Positions 1 to 5,284 of a DNA stretch of 6,174 nt are shown piece by piece. Origin of the DNA: Acidobacteriota bacterium (GTDB taxonomy: Bacteria; Acidobacteriota; Aminicenantia; UBA2199); NCBI GenBank assembly GCA_021817755.1, contig JAKAGC010000256.1:1-6174 (forward strand). Reading direction: 5' to 3'. Made by a program: the position numbers and the translations under genes. The notes under the pieces were generated by a model. It had not been told where the DNA came from, made no database searches, and was given only the letters and a program-made list of their open reading frames with translations. The stretch's first letter is position 1, and the number at the start of each line of letters is the position of its first letter.

Positions 1-12
1 TGGCGTTGTATT

Positions 13-675
13 CTATTCCGCGATTGTATTATCGGATTTTAAAGCCCTCGTCATGTAACTATTGAGTAAGGTTGTTTCAGACATCAATTCATTTATAGAC
101 CAAAATAACTTTAAATCCGGTACACGCCCTGCACGAAACTCTTTTTTTATCATTACAAGAGTATCTCTGGACTGATCGAATGCATTGGAAAGATGTTTGA
201 AGTACCCGGCAAGATCCCCATTTGAAATATAAGAAGCAAATTGCTTGTAAATAACATCATTCACAACCATTCCTTTAACCACATTTGCAGGGTCCTTGAT
301 ACCCATACTCTTTAATTGAAGCGACTGATCTTTTGCCCTATTCGCTATTCGGATGGACAATGAGCATGCTTTTTTCCCTTCGCTGAGGCTTAAAATAGCA
401 TTATCCGCATGATGGATGAGTTCTTTATAATCGAGCTGTTGATTATCCATCAACTCGATGCGCTGCAATAACACAAGAACTTCCGAATAAGCCTTACTTA
501 ATGATGATGAACATTGTCCCGCATAATAATTTATCTGTGAGTCCTTATATTCGGTTTCATCCGCGGAAACAGGTAAATTACCTGCGTTTAAAAAGGGCAT
601 TGAAATCAAGAAGATCAAAACAGCCATTAAGACTATTCTCAACCGGGGATGATTTTTCCTATCATAATTATTCAT
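13..675 (-). CDS. Exported protein of unknown function, 220 aa
   Basis: I do not recognise a family. The N-terminus is a signal peptide: a basic n-region (residues 1-13, RKNHPRLR), a hydrophobic core at about 14-30, and possible signal-peptidase sites after A31 (FLNA-G) or A38 (VSA-D). The mature part is about 180 residues, looks mostly helical and charged, has no further membrane span, and has two cysteines (C55, C104) that could form a disulfide in the periplasm. There is no lipobox. The ATG start is well supported by AGGAGAG about 6 nt upstream (682-688), and the stop is TAG. It lies far downstream of pstS, beyond that gene's terminator, and its upstream region lacks the 11-bp repeat array seen before the porin and phosphoesterase genes, so it is probably a separate unit. 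That it is a real exported protein is fairly sure; its role is unknown. Confidence 0.8.
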   Translation of the reverse strand: MNNYDRKNHPRLRIVLMAVLIFLISMPFLNAGNLPVSADETEYKDSQINYYAGQCSSSLSKAYSEVLVLLQRIELMDNQQLDYKELIHHADNAILSLSEGKKACSLSIRIANRAKDQSLQLKSMGIKDPANVVKGMVVNDVIYKQFASYISNGDLAGYFKHLSNAFDQSRDTLVMIKKEFRAGRVPDLKLFWSINELMSETTLLNSYMTRALKSDNTIAE

Positions 676-701
676 TTTTTACTCTCCTATTATAATTAAT
701 G

Positions 702-736
702 GATATAGTAAGGAATTCGTGGATTTAAAATTCCTT
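702..736 (-). promoter_or_regulatory. Possible promoter -10 with adjoining 8-bp inverted repeat upstream of the exported-protein gene
   Basis: Read on the minus strand, AAGGAATT and AATTCCTT (arms 710-717 and 729-736, loop 11 nt) form a perfect 8-bp inverted repeat. It abuts a possible -10 element (TACTAT at 710-705, or TATATC at 707-702). A start near 697 would give a leader of about 20 nt carrying the SD. No good -35 hexamer is visible, so the inverted repeat may take its place as an operator. A nearer TATAAT at 694-689 adjoins the SD and is unlikely to be the used -10. This is weak, position-based evidence in A+T-rich DNA. Confidence 0.25.
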
Positions 737-1224
737 TGTACGGTTTTTAGGAACAGTGATTTAAATAAAGTAGGAATGGGACTATTGATAAAAATATAAA
801 CCGCGTTGTAAAAAAGTGGAAAGATCAAATTTTTAACATTTAAATTCCATGCCCTACATATTGTAAAATTTATATTTCCCATCAACGTAATAACATTTTT
901 TTTAATATATACGCTTGACAAATCTATTTTTTTTATATACCATAGTGCCATGCATGAAATAATATTGGATTTGATGTTATTAAAGTTTGCAACGACGTGC
1001 CTCTCGGGAGGAAACATACACTCTTTTCCTTTAAAATCATGCATCAGACAAGCAAACTCTTTTGAATCCATGGCGCAATTATTATACAAACAGCACAGTA
1101 AGAAGTCAAGATTAATTTCCACTTTTTGCGCATTTATACACATCAAATTCTATTGTTATGCACACCTATTTAAGTACCAAGACCTTCATGTTATCCCCAA
1201 ACAAATATTAATGATTTACCATCA
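737..1224. other. Long A+T-rich stretch without a supported gene
   Basis: This is part of the roughly 830 bp between the exported-protein gene and pstS. Two overlapping open frames exist here on opposite strands: minus 679-1146 with a TTG/ATG start, and plus 950-1267. Neither has a Shine-Dalgarno site, and both translations look like A+T-driven noise with clustered Ile, Phe, Asn and Lys and no recognisable motif. They cannot both be real over their shared part. The base composition is visibly more A+T-rich than in the flanking genes. It may be leader or regulatory DNA, or the remains of a lost gene. I see no tRNA, rRNA or repeat array. Confidence 0.5.
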
Positions 1225-1254
1225 TTTGCATCCGTTAAAGACTTTGGATGCGAA
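1225..1254 (+). repeat. Hairpin overlapping the base of the terminator-like structure
   Basis: TTTGCATCC (1225-1233) can pair with GGATGCGAA (1246-1254) as a 9-bp stem with one G-U pair and a 12-nt loop. Its 3' arm shares bases 1252-1254 with the 5' arm of the next, larger stem. The two helices therefore abut and compete for three bases, as in compact structured RNAs or attenuator-like leaders. The pairing is read directly from the sequence; a function is not shown. Confidence 0.4.
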
Positions 1255-1329
1255 GGGCACCTCATAAAAAAAATGGATTTCCTCCTTTATAAATCTATTC
1301 ATCGGTAAAAGAGGTGCCCTTCTTTTTTT
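1252..1329 (+). terminator. Nested stem-loop with U-tract: plus-strand terminator or 3' end of a small RNA with an anti-SD loop
   Basis: GAAGGGCACCTC (1252-1263) pairs perfectly over 12 bp with GAGGTGCCCTTC (1311-1322) and is followed by seven T residues (1323-1329), an intrinsic-terminator arrangement for plus-strand transcription. The long loop is itself structured: AATGGATTT (1272-1280) pairs with AAATCTATT (1291-1299) over 9 bp with one G-U, leaving the loop CCTCCTTTAT (1281-1290). No plus-strand protein gene ends here convincingly, so the transcript being terminated may be a small RNA. The reverse strand offers another reading: the loop becomes ATAAAGGAGG, a strong SD placed 6 nt before an ATT codon and 15 nt before the ATG of a tiny frame (1265-1191, 24 codons). 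The hairpin is certain as sequence; its direction of use is not. Confidence 0.6.
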
Positions 1330-1410
1330 CCTTGTCCATCCAGCGGAAGCTCAAATTATTAACATCAAAAAAGTTCAATAATGAGAGAGTTGAATTTTAT
1401 GAATAAAATG

Positions 1411-1438
1411 AAAAAACTCCCTGTACGAGACGGGGAGT
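1411..1438 (-). terminator. Intrinsic terminator of the porin-pstS operon
   Basis: On the minus strand ACTCCCCGT (1438-1430) pairs with ACAGGGAGT (1424-1416), a 9-position stem with one C-A mismatch and a 5-nt loop, followed at once by a run of T (1416-1411). It lies about 70 bp after the pstS stop codon and has the form of a classic Rho-independent terminator. It indicates that transcription ends after pstS and that no pstCAB genes follow in this operon. Confidence 0.8.
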
Positions 1439-1451
1439 GTTGGTCTTACAA

Positions 1452-1503
1452 TTTGTGAATCCAGGGGGAGTACTGTTTTAAGTACTCCCCCCTCATTCAC
1501 GAA
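1452..1503. repeat. Large imperfect hairpin in the pstS 3' untranslated region
   Basis: GGGGGAGTACT (1464-1474) pairs perfectly over 11 bp with AGTACTCCCCC (1481-1491) across a 6-nt loop. After a 3-by-3-nt internal loop the helix continues as TTTGTGAAT (1452-1460) with ATTCACGAA (1495-1503), including one G-U. It begins just after the pstS stop and lacks a T-run on either side, so it is probably not itself the main terminator. It could protect the pstS mRNA 3' end or help block transcription from the opposite direction. The downstream terminator stem also contains an ACTCCCC core. Confidence 0.65.
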
Positions 1504-1508
1504 TATTT

Positions 1509-2330
1509 TTAATAATCGGTTACAGGTACGAAACCGATTTCATTAATCATTTCCTGTCCCTTTTTGGTCAGGTAAAGGTTAATGAATCTGAAGAGGTGAG
1601 TTCCCAATGCCGGGTAATCTTTGGTTACCATATAAAGAGGTCTTGCGATAGGATAAGATCCGTTTTTGGCTGTGGCCGGAGTCGGATAGACACCATTTAC
1701 TTCCAAAGCTTTGACAGTGTTATCGATGAAACCGATTCCAACATAACCGATTGCACCTTGAGTGGATTGAACACGCCCGCGGATTGCGCCGTTGCTTCCA
1801 ACATATTCGCAATTCTTTGCAATCTTTTCGCCTTTCAAGACTCTTGTTTCAAAAGTTTCATAAGTTCCGCTGTTTGTATCGCGGCTGATGATAATAATCG
1901 GAGTACTCGGTCCCCCTACTTCTTTCCAGTTCTTAATTTTTCCAAGATATATACTTTTTACCTGTTGCATGGTTAATCCCTTAACAGGGTTAGAAGGATG
2001 AACGACAACAGCGATACCATCAAAAGCTACTACATGGGTCACCGGAAGGATTTCACTGTGTACAGCCGCTTCATATTCATTCTGTTTCATAAGCCGGGAC
2101 ATCGTGGCAATTTGGCAAGAACCGTTAATCAAACTTTTGGCACCATTACCGCTACCCGATTCGGATACGGTGATATTAACGCCAGGGTTACTTTTCATAT
2201 AGTATTCGGCAAACGCTTTCGCAATAGGACCTACGGTAGTAGAACCATCGATTACGATTTTTTCAGCGCCCATGACTGGAGTTACTGCCAGCATCAGGGC
2301 CATACATATTATCATGATAAAGGTTTTCAT
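1509..2330 (-). CDS. pstS: PstS-type periplasmic phosphate-binding protein
   Basis: This is the substrate-binding component of the high-affinity PstSCAB phosphate ABC transporter. At 273 aa it is of the compact PstS type common outside the enterics. Residues 1-22 are a signal peptide with a site after MGA (A22), so the protein acts in the periplasm, with no lipobox cysteine. Phosphate-binding loops are recognisable: DGSTTV (28-33), ESGSGNGAK (57-65), MSR (77-79) and the hallmark SRDTNSGTYETF (149-160), followed by TQGAIGYVG (190-198). The ATG has a strong SD (AAAGGAGA). It sits 32 bp downstream of the porin gene on the same strand with no room for a full promoter, so the two are probably co-transcribed from the 11-bp-repeat promoter before the porin. 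A strong terminator follows and pstC, pstA and pstB are absent here, so the permease must be encoded elsewhere. The assignment is confident. Confidence 0.93.
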   Translation of the reverse strand: MKTFIMIICMALMLAVTPVMGAEKIVIDGSTTVGPIAKAFAEYYMKSNPGVNITVSESGSGNGAKSLINGSCQIATMSRLMKQNEYEAAVHSEILPVTHVVAFDGIAVVVHPSNPVKGLTMQQVKSIYLGKIKNWKEVGGPSTPIIIISRDTNSGTYETFETRVLKGEKIAKNCEYVGSNGAIRGRVQSTQGAIGYVGIGFIDNTVKALEVNGVYPTPATAKNGSYPIARPLYMVTKDYPALGTHLFRFINLYLTKKGQEMINEIGFVPVTDY

Positions 2331-2362
2331 TGTTTTTCTCCTTTAATTGGTTTTATACGTTA

Positions 2363-3385
2363 TTAAAACTGGTAGTAGAAGGTTACGTTAAACTGTGAGA
2401 AATCTTTGGGTTTAACACCTGAAGCATTTTCTTTATAAGATACCAGTTTTAAATTGGGCATGATCTGGAATTTCGGATGAATATTCCAACCGATACCGGT
2501 GATCAATACATTCGTCTTAAATCCTTTCTGGATTAAGAAAAATCTGTCATTACCATTGATCTGAGGATCGCCGGCGATATCGTAACGAAGAATCGCTTCT
2601 ACAGATTTACTGAATTTTCCAACAGCGAAACCGGAAAATACTTTAAACTTAACATCATCTTTACCCGTTTCTTTAATCGTTTCAAAGCCATAGTTCAGAC
2701 CAACACGGCCCCAATCCGCTTGATAACCTGCGAAAGCCTGCAACAGAGATGATTTTTTTACAGCAGAAATCTTGACATAGTCGCCGCTTACTTCAAGCAT
2801 GATATTTGCATTGGGATTGAATGTAAGGCGTCCGGAGATTTCTTTGTATTTATCGATTTCATCCTTTTCACCCGAATTGTTCCCGAACATCAAACCGTAA
2901 TTGAATTTCTTGTTTGCATCAAAACTACCTTTCAAAGATAGACCGAAATCCCTGGAAGATCTGTTTTTATAGAGATCGAAAGCCGTTTTTTCAAGGTGAC
3001 GGTATCCATAAAATTTCTCGATATTGGACCAGGCCAAACTTTCCTGAATACCCAATGTAAGAGAGTGCAAAGGTAAAAATTGATAAGTTACATAGGCATC
3101 CTTAATATAAGGAGTAATGTTCAGTGCAGAAGATCCGAATTTACCATCATTACTCATTTCAAGACGGGCACGCGCTTTAATCTTATCGGAAATATCCGAA
3201 TCATAAGTAAGATATACACGTCTGATCCAGAAACCATTCAGTTTTTCCTGACTTTCCGTATTACTTTTAATAATATAATAATAGTCGCCGAAGATATAAG
3301 CAGAAAATGCTGCTTTTAGATTAACTGTTCCGATTCCCATCAGAACCAGCCCTAACAAAATATACACACTAACTTTTTTGATCAT
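2363..3385 (-). CDS. OprP/OprO-like phosphate-selective outer-membrane porin
   Basis: The 340-aa product has a signal peptide (basic MIKK, hydrophobic core, cleavage after LKA near residue 25). The mature protein shows alternating polar/aromatic strands and ends in YYQF, with the terminal Phe used by the BAM machinery, so it is an outer-membrane beta-barrel. Family-like features are an early FWIRRVYLTY (52-61), GYRHLEKT (127-134) and SSRDFGLSLKG (143-153), resembling the phosphate-selective porin O/P family. Members form anion channels for phosphate or polyphosphate, but some have other substrates. Being the first gene of an operon with pstS, behind a Pho-box-like promoter, supports phosphate here. 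The ATG is preceded by GGAGGA with suitable spacing. It is somewhat shorter than Pseudomonas OprP. The barrel is confident; the phosphate specificity is inferred from family and context. Confidence 0.85.
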   Translation of the reverse strand: MIKKVSVYILLGLVLMGIGTVNLKAAFSAYIFGDYYYIIKSNTESQEKLNGFWIRRVYLTYDSDISDKIKARARLEMSNDGKFGSSALNITPYIKDAYVTYQFLPLHSLTLGIQESLAWSNIEKFYGYRHLEKTAFDLYKNRSSRDFGLSLKGSFDANKKFNYGLMFGNNSGEKDEIDKYKEISGRLTFNPNANIMLEVSGDYVKISAVKKSSLLQAFAGYQADWGRVGLNYGFETIKETGKDDVKFKVFSGFAVGKFSKSVEAILRYDIAGDPQINGNDRFFLIQKGFKTNVLITGIGWNIHPKFQIMPNLKLVSYKENASGVKPKDFSQFNVTFYYQF

Positions 3386-3424
3386 ATGTCCTCCAATAAT
3401 TTTTATATTGTTTATCCAGGTTAT

Positions 3425-3467
3425 AGAATACTAATGTCCAGTGAATAAGAGATGAACAAAGTGTTAA
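3425..3467 (-). promoter_or_regulatory. Pho-box-like promoter of the porin-pstS operon
   Basis: On the minus strand three hexamers lie exactly 11 bp apart: TTAACA (3467-3462), TTCATC (3456-3451) and TTCACT (3445-3440). A 9-bp gap then leads to the -10-like TATTCT (3430-3425). An alternative -10, TATAAC, is at 3425-3420. No -35 hexamer is needed if the repeats bind an activator, as in PhoB (E. coli) and PhoP (Bacillus) promoters, whose direct repeats also have an 11-bp period. The same arrangement occurs before the metallophosphoesterase gene. The start would fall near 3418, giving a leader of about 30 nt with the porin SD. Confidence 0.62.
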
Positions 3468-3538
3468 TTTCGTGCGAAGATGTGAAGAATTGGAAAGAAA
3501 AAAGAGGAAAGGAGTTTTATTTTTCATGTTATCAGATA

Positions 3539-4594
3539 TTAATCGGATAAAAGCCGGATTCGAGCAAACATGTAATCCAGGCTGTCTTCCTTTAGAATGA
3601 CTTTATAATAAGGACTGCCTTCGAGAGGTTCCAGAACATACCCATTGAAATCGAAATACTTCTGAGAAATATTTTTATCGAACCAATATACAAGCCGGAT
3701 ATTGCCTTCATAAATTTCCAACGCCGTAATTCCACTTTTTCCGATCGCACAACCCGCGTTAAATAAACATGGAACCAGCGGTTCTGAATTGGAATTGTAA
3801 AGGGTACTGATTAAATCTTCCTCTTCCCGCTTCTGGATAATATAACGCAGCTCTTCTTTATATTTAAGTATCCGTCGTTCCAGGTATTGTCTTCTCTGAC
3901 TATCCGCAGTAGGGTATTCACGGCATAAGTTTTCAATTCTAAATTTTAGTGTTTCTTTTTTCGATAATGATTCAAATAATGGGCGGTGCGTATGACCGAT
4001 AAACGTCATTATTTTTTTCCTGCGGGAAAATTCATATACCCTTTTTTCAATATTGAATTTCTTTCGTTTGTTTTGTGCCACAGAATAATTTTTAATTCGT
4101 AGCGTATTGGCGAAAAATCGTAAGATAATATTAATAAGCCGATGTCCGATTTTAAAAAAGAAGCGCCCCACCTGATGCCCATGAAAAATAAAAATATGGT
4201 GGTTATTATACTGAAGTTTTACCGCTTCAAAAATTGGTATATCTTTCGGTAGTTTGCGAACTTCGGAAAGTTCAAGGTCATGATTTCCAAATATTTTATA
4301 TAGAGCCCCTCTATCGTAAAAACGCTTAAATATAATATACAAATCCTTCCATCGACGGTAAACGGCTTTCAATGAAAACCGGTGAAGTTCATCCACATCC
4401 CCATCGAGGATTAATTTATATTCTTGCTTCTCGTAATAGTGTTCCAGGATGTGCTTAAAAAATTCTCCATTGTGAAGAAAATCATCCATCCTACCCCCAT
4501 CACCCATATGAAGATCACTAAAAATAACGAGACGGTCTTTATTTGATATATCTACTGTCGGTGCATCCGAGAATAATTTTTCTAATTCTTCCAT
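3539..4594 (-). CDS. Calcineurin-like metallophosphoesterase (LpxH/PlcP-like)
   Basis: This 351-aa cytosolic protein (no signal peptide) carries the full dimetal phosphoesterase set: DLH (27-29), GDVDE (65-69), GNHD (103-106), FHGH (137-140) and GHTH (200-203). The layout resembles the UDP-2,3-diacylglucosamine pyrophosphatase-like group, which also includes PlcP, a phospholipase C made under phosphate starvation in rhizobia. It is longer than LpxH (about 240 aa) because of a charged, probably coiled-coil insert near 210-265 and a C-terminal extension. A basic, hydrophobic stretch (about 144-186, with FFFKIG and IILRFF) could hold it to the inner membrane. The ATG has AAGGA a few nt upstream. 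Its own promoter carries three 11-bp repeats matching those of the porin-pstS operon, so phosphate-starvation control is likely. Catalytic class is confident; the substrate (lipid A precursor, phospholipid or other) is not known. Downstream there is only a pyrimidine-rich stretch, with no hairpin terminator. Confidence 0.85.
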   Translation of the reverse strand: MEELEKLFSDAPTVDISNKDRLVIFSDLHMGDGGRMDDFLHNGEFFKHILEHYYEKQEYKLILDGDVDELHRFSLKAVYRRWKDLYIIFKRFYDRGALYKIFGNHDLELSEVRKLPKDIPIFEAVKLQYNNHHIFIFHGHQVGRFFFKIGHRLINIILRFFANTLRIKNYSVAQNKRKKFNIEKRVYEFSRRKKIMTFIGHTHRPLFESLSKKETLKFRIENLCREYPTADSQRRQYLERRILKYKEELRYIIQKREEEDLISTLYNSNSEPLVPCLFNAGCAIGKSGITALEIYEGNIRLVYWFDKNISQKYFDFNGYVLEPLEGSPYYKVILKEDSLDYMFARIRLLSD

Positions 4595-4614
4595 TTGATC
4601 CTTTTTTACGAAAA

Positions 4615-4657
4615 AGTATACTCTTCCCTTGTTAAGTGATAGTGAATTCTATTTTAA
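4615..4657 (-). promoter_or_regulatory. Pho-box-like promoter of the metallophosphoesterase gene
   Basis: On the minus strand TTAAAA (4657-4652), TTCACT (4646-4641) and TTAACA (4635-4630) are exactly 11 bp apart, followed by a 9-bp gap and TATACT (4620-4615), a good sigma-70 -10 box. No -35 hexamer is at the right distance. Number, period and distance to the -10 match those before the porin gene, which argues for one activator acting at both. A start near 4608 leaves a short leader holding the AAGGA ribosome-binding site. Confidence 0.65.
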
Positions 4658-4695
4658 GAGAGGATGAGGAAATCTTTAAATGGAATAATAATGTT

Positions 4696-4740
4696 AGCGA
4701 TTAAAATTCAACCCATCGCCCCAATTGGTTTTTATCCGCT
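4696..4740. repeat. Imperfect hairpin after arsC
   Basis: On the minus strand AGCGGATAAAA (4740-4730) can pair with TTTTAATCGCT (4706-4696) with one A-A mismatch and one G-U, and the enclosed part can fold further (CAA with TTG). It begins about 5 bp after the arsC stop codon. No T-run follows on the minus strand, so it is a weak terminator at best. It may mark the 3' end of the arsC message ahead of the next gene's own promoter. Confidence 0.3.
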
Positions 4741-4745
4741 ATGAA

Positions 4746-5195
4746 TTATAACTCGAAGGATTTTACCCATCTCATAATTGCTGTTTCTATCTTTTCACGG
4801 ACAATTCGGGTTCTCGCTTTTCGTTCATCGATAGTTCCATTAAAGGAAGAAGGATCTTCGAAATCCCAATGTAATCTACGGGTAATGCCTGGGAAAACCG
4901 GGCATTGCTGAGCCGTTTTTTCATCGCATACCGTAATTACGAAATCGAAAAGTCTTCCGCTTTTGACAAATTCAAAAACTCCCTTTGTTTTGTTTTGAGA
5001 AATATCGATGTTCAATTCCTTCATAACATCAACCACAACCGGATTCAGTGTTCCCGGTTCCAGTCCTGCGCTTTCCACTGAGAAGCGATCTCCACCGTAT
5101 TTTTTTAGAAAAGCTTCTGCCATCTGGCTTCGTGCCGAATTATGAACACATAAAAACAAAACCGTTATTTTATTTTGATTATCCATGATATTCAT
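4746..5195 (-). CDS. arsC: Arsenate reductase, thioredoxin-dependent ArsC (low-molecular-weight phosphatase fold)
   Basis: This cytosolic enzyme reduces arsenate to arsenite, which an efflux pump can then export. The 149-aa protein has the N-terminal P-loop C16-VHNSA-R22 (CX5R) within [18 protein letters not shown], then [16 protein letters not shown] with C90 and C98 as the likely resolving pair, and [11 protein letters not shown] (108-118). Three cysteines in these places mark the thioredoxin-coupled pI258/Bacillus ArsC type rather than a plain tyrosine phosphatase. The C90-C98 gap is one residue longer than in pI258 ArsC (C82-C89). Two starts are possible: the ATG at 5195 (GGAG 11 nt upstream at its closest base) or the ATG at 5186 (AAAGGA 8 nt upstream), which adds or removes three residues before the fold. 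No arsR or arsenite pump gene is present. A two-repeat Pho-like box upstream suggests phosphate-linked control. Confidence 0.9.
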   Translation of the reverse strand: MNIMDNQNKITVLFLCVHNSARSQMAEAFLKKYGGDRFSVESAGLEPGTLNPVVVDVMKELNIDISQNKTKGVFEFVKSGRLFDFVITVCDEKTAQQCPVFPGITRRLHWDFEDPSSFNGTIDERKARTRIVREKIETAIMRWVKSFEL

Positions 5196-5209
5196 CCTTT
5201 AGAACTCCT

Positions 5210-5240
5210 ATTTTGCTCTTTATTGTTAAGAAATAATGAA
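5210..5240 (-). promoter_or_regulatory. Possible weak Pho-box-like promoter of arsC
   Basis: On the minus strand TTCATT (5240-5235) and TTAACA (5229-5224) are again exactly 11 bp apart, and 8 bp later lies CAAAAT (5215-5210), a 4-of-6 match to the -10 consensus. The third repeat seen at the two stronger promoters is missing (AACTGG there), and the -10 is poor. If used, the transcript would start near 5203, just after the GGAG at 5210-5207, which would favour the ATG at 5186 with AAAGGA as its SD. arsC may instead be read from the upstream gene. Confidence 0.35.
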
Positions 5241-5284
5241 GAAAACCAGTTTATCCCTATCATTTCTTTTTTTATAATCGAATT

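Noticed and set aside
679..1146. A 155-codon minus-strand open frame ending 3 bp before the exported-protein gene
   Set aside because: It begins with TTG-ATG without any SD, its sequence is Ile/Phe/Asn-rich with no motif, and it runs through the next gene's promoter and SD. The Cys-rich N-terminus is curious, but chance opening in A+T-rich DNA is the better explanation.
1191..1265. A 24-codon minus-strand frame after a strong GGAGG (27 codons if an ATT start is used)
   Set aside because: The GGAGG is 15 nt from the ATG, too far, and ATT starts are rare. The start lies in the hairpin stem. Kept only as the alternative reading of the anti-SD loop.
950..1267. A 105-codon plus-strand open frame ending inside the terminator-like stem
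   Set aside because: No SD, no recognisable motif, overlaps the previous frame on the other strand, and its last codons form the terminator stem.
1394..1409. Short palindrome ATTTTAT-GA-ATAAAAT after the pstS terminator
   Set aside because: A+T-only and only 7 bp; expected by chance in this composition.
1596..2366. Plus-strand open frames opposite pstS
   Set aside because: They are antisense shadows of a strongly supported gene, without SD sites or motifs.
3491..3514. Purine-rich run between the porin promoter and the phosphoesterase stop
   Set aside because: It resembles multiple SD sites (GAGG, AAGGAG) on the plus strand, but no start codon with an open frame follows. Probably just a pyrimidine-rich 3' region of the phosphoesterase mRNA.
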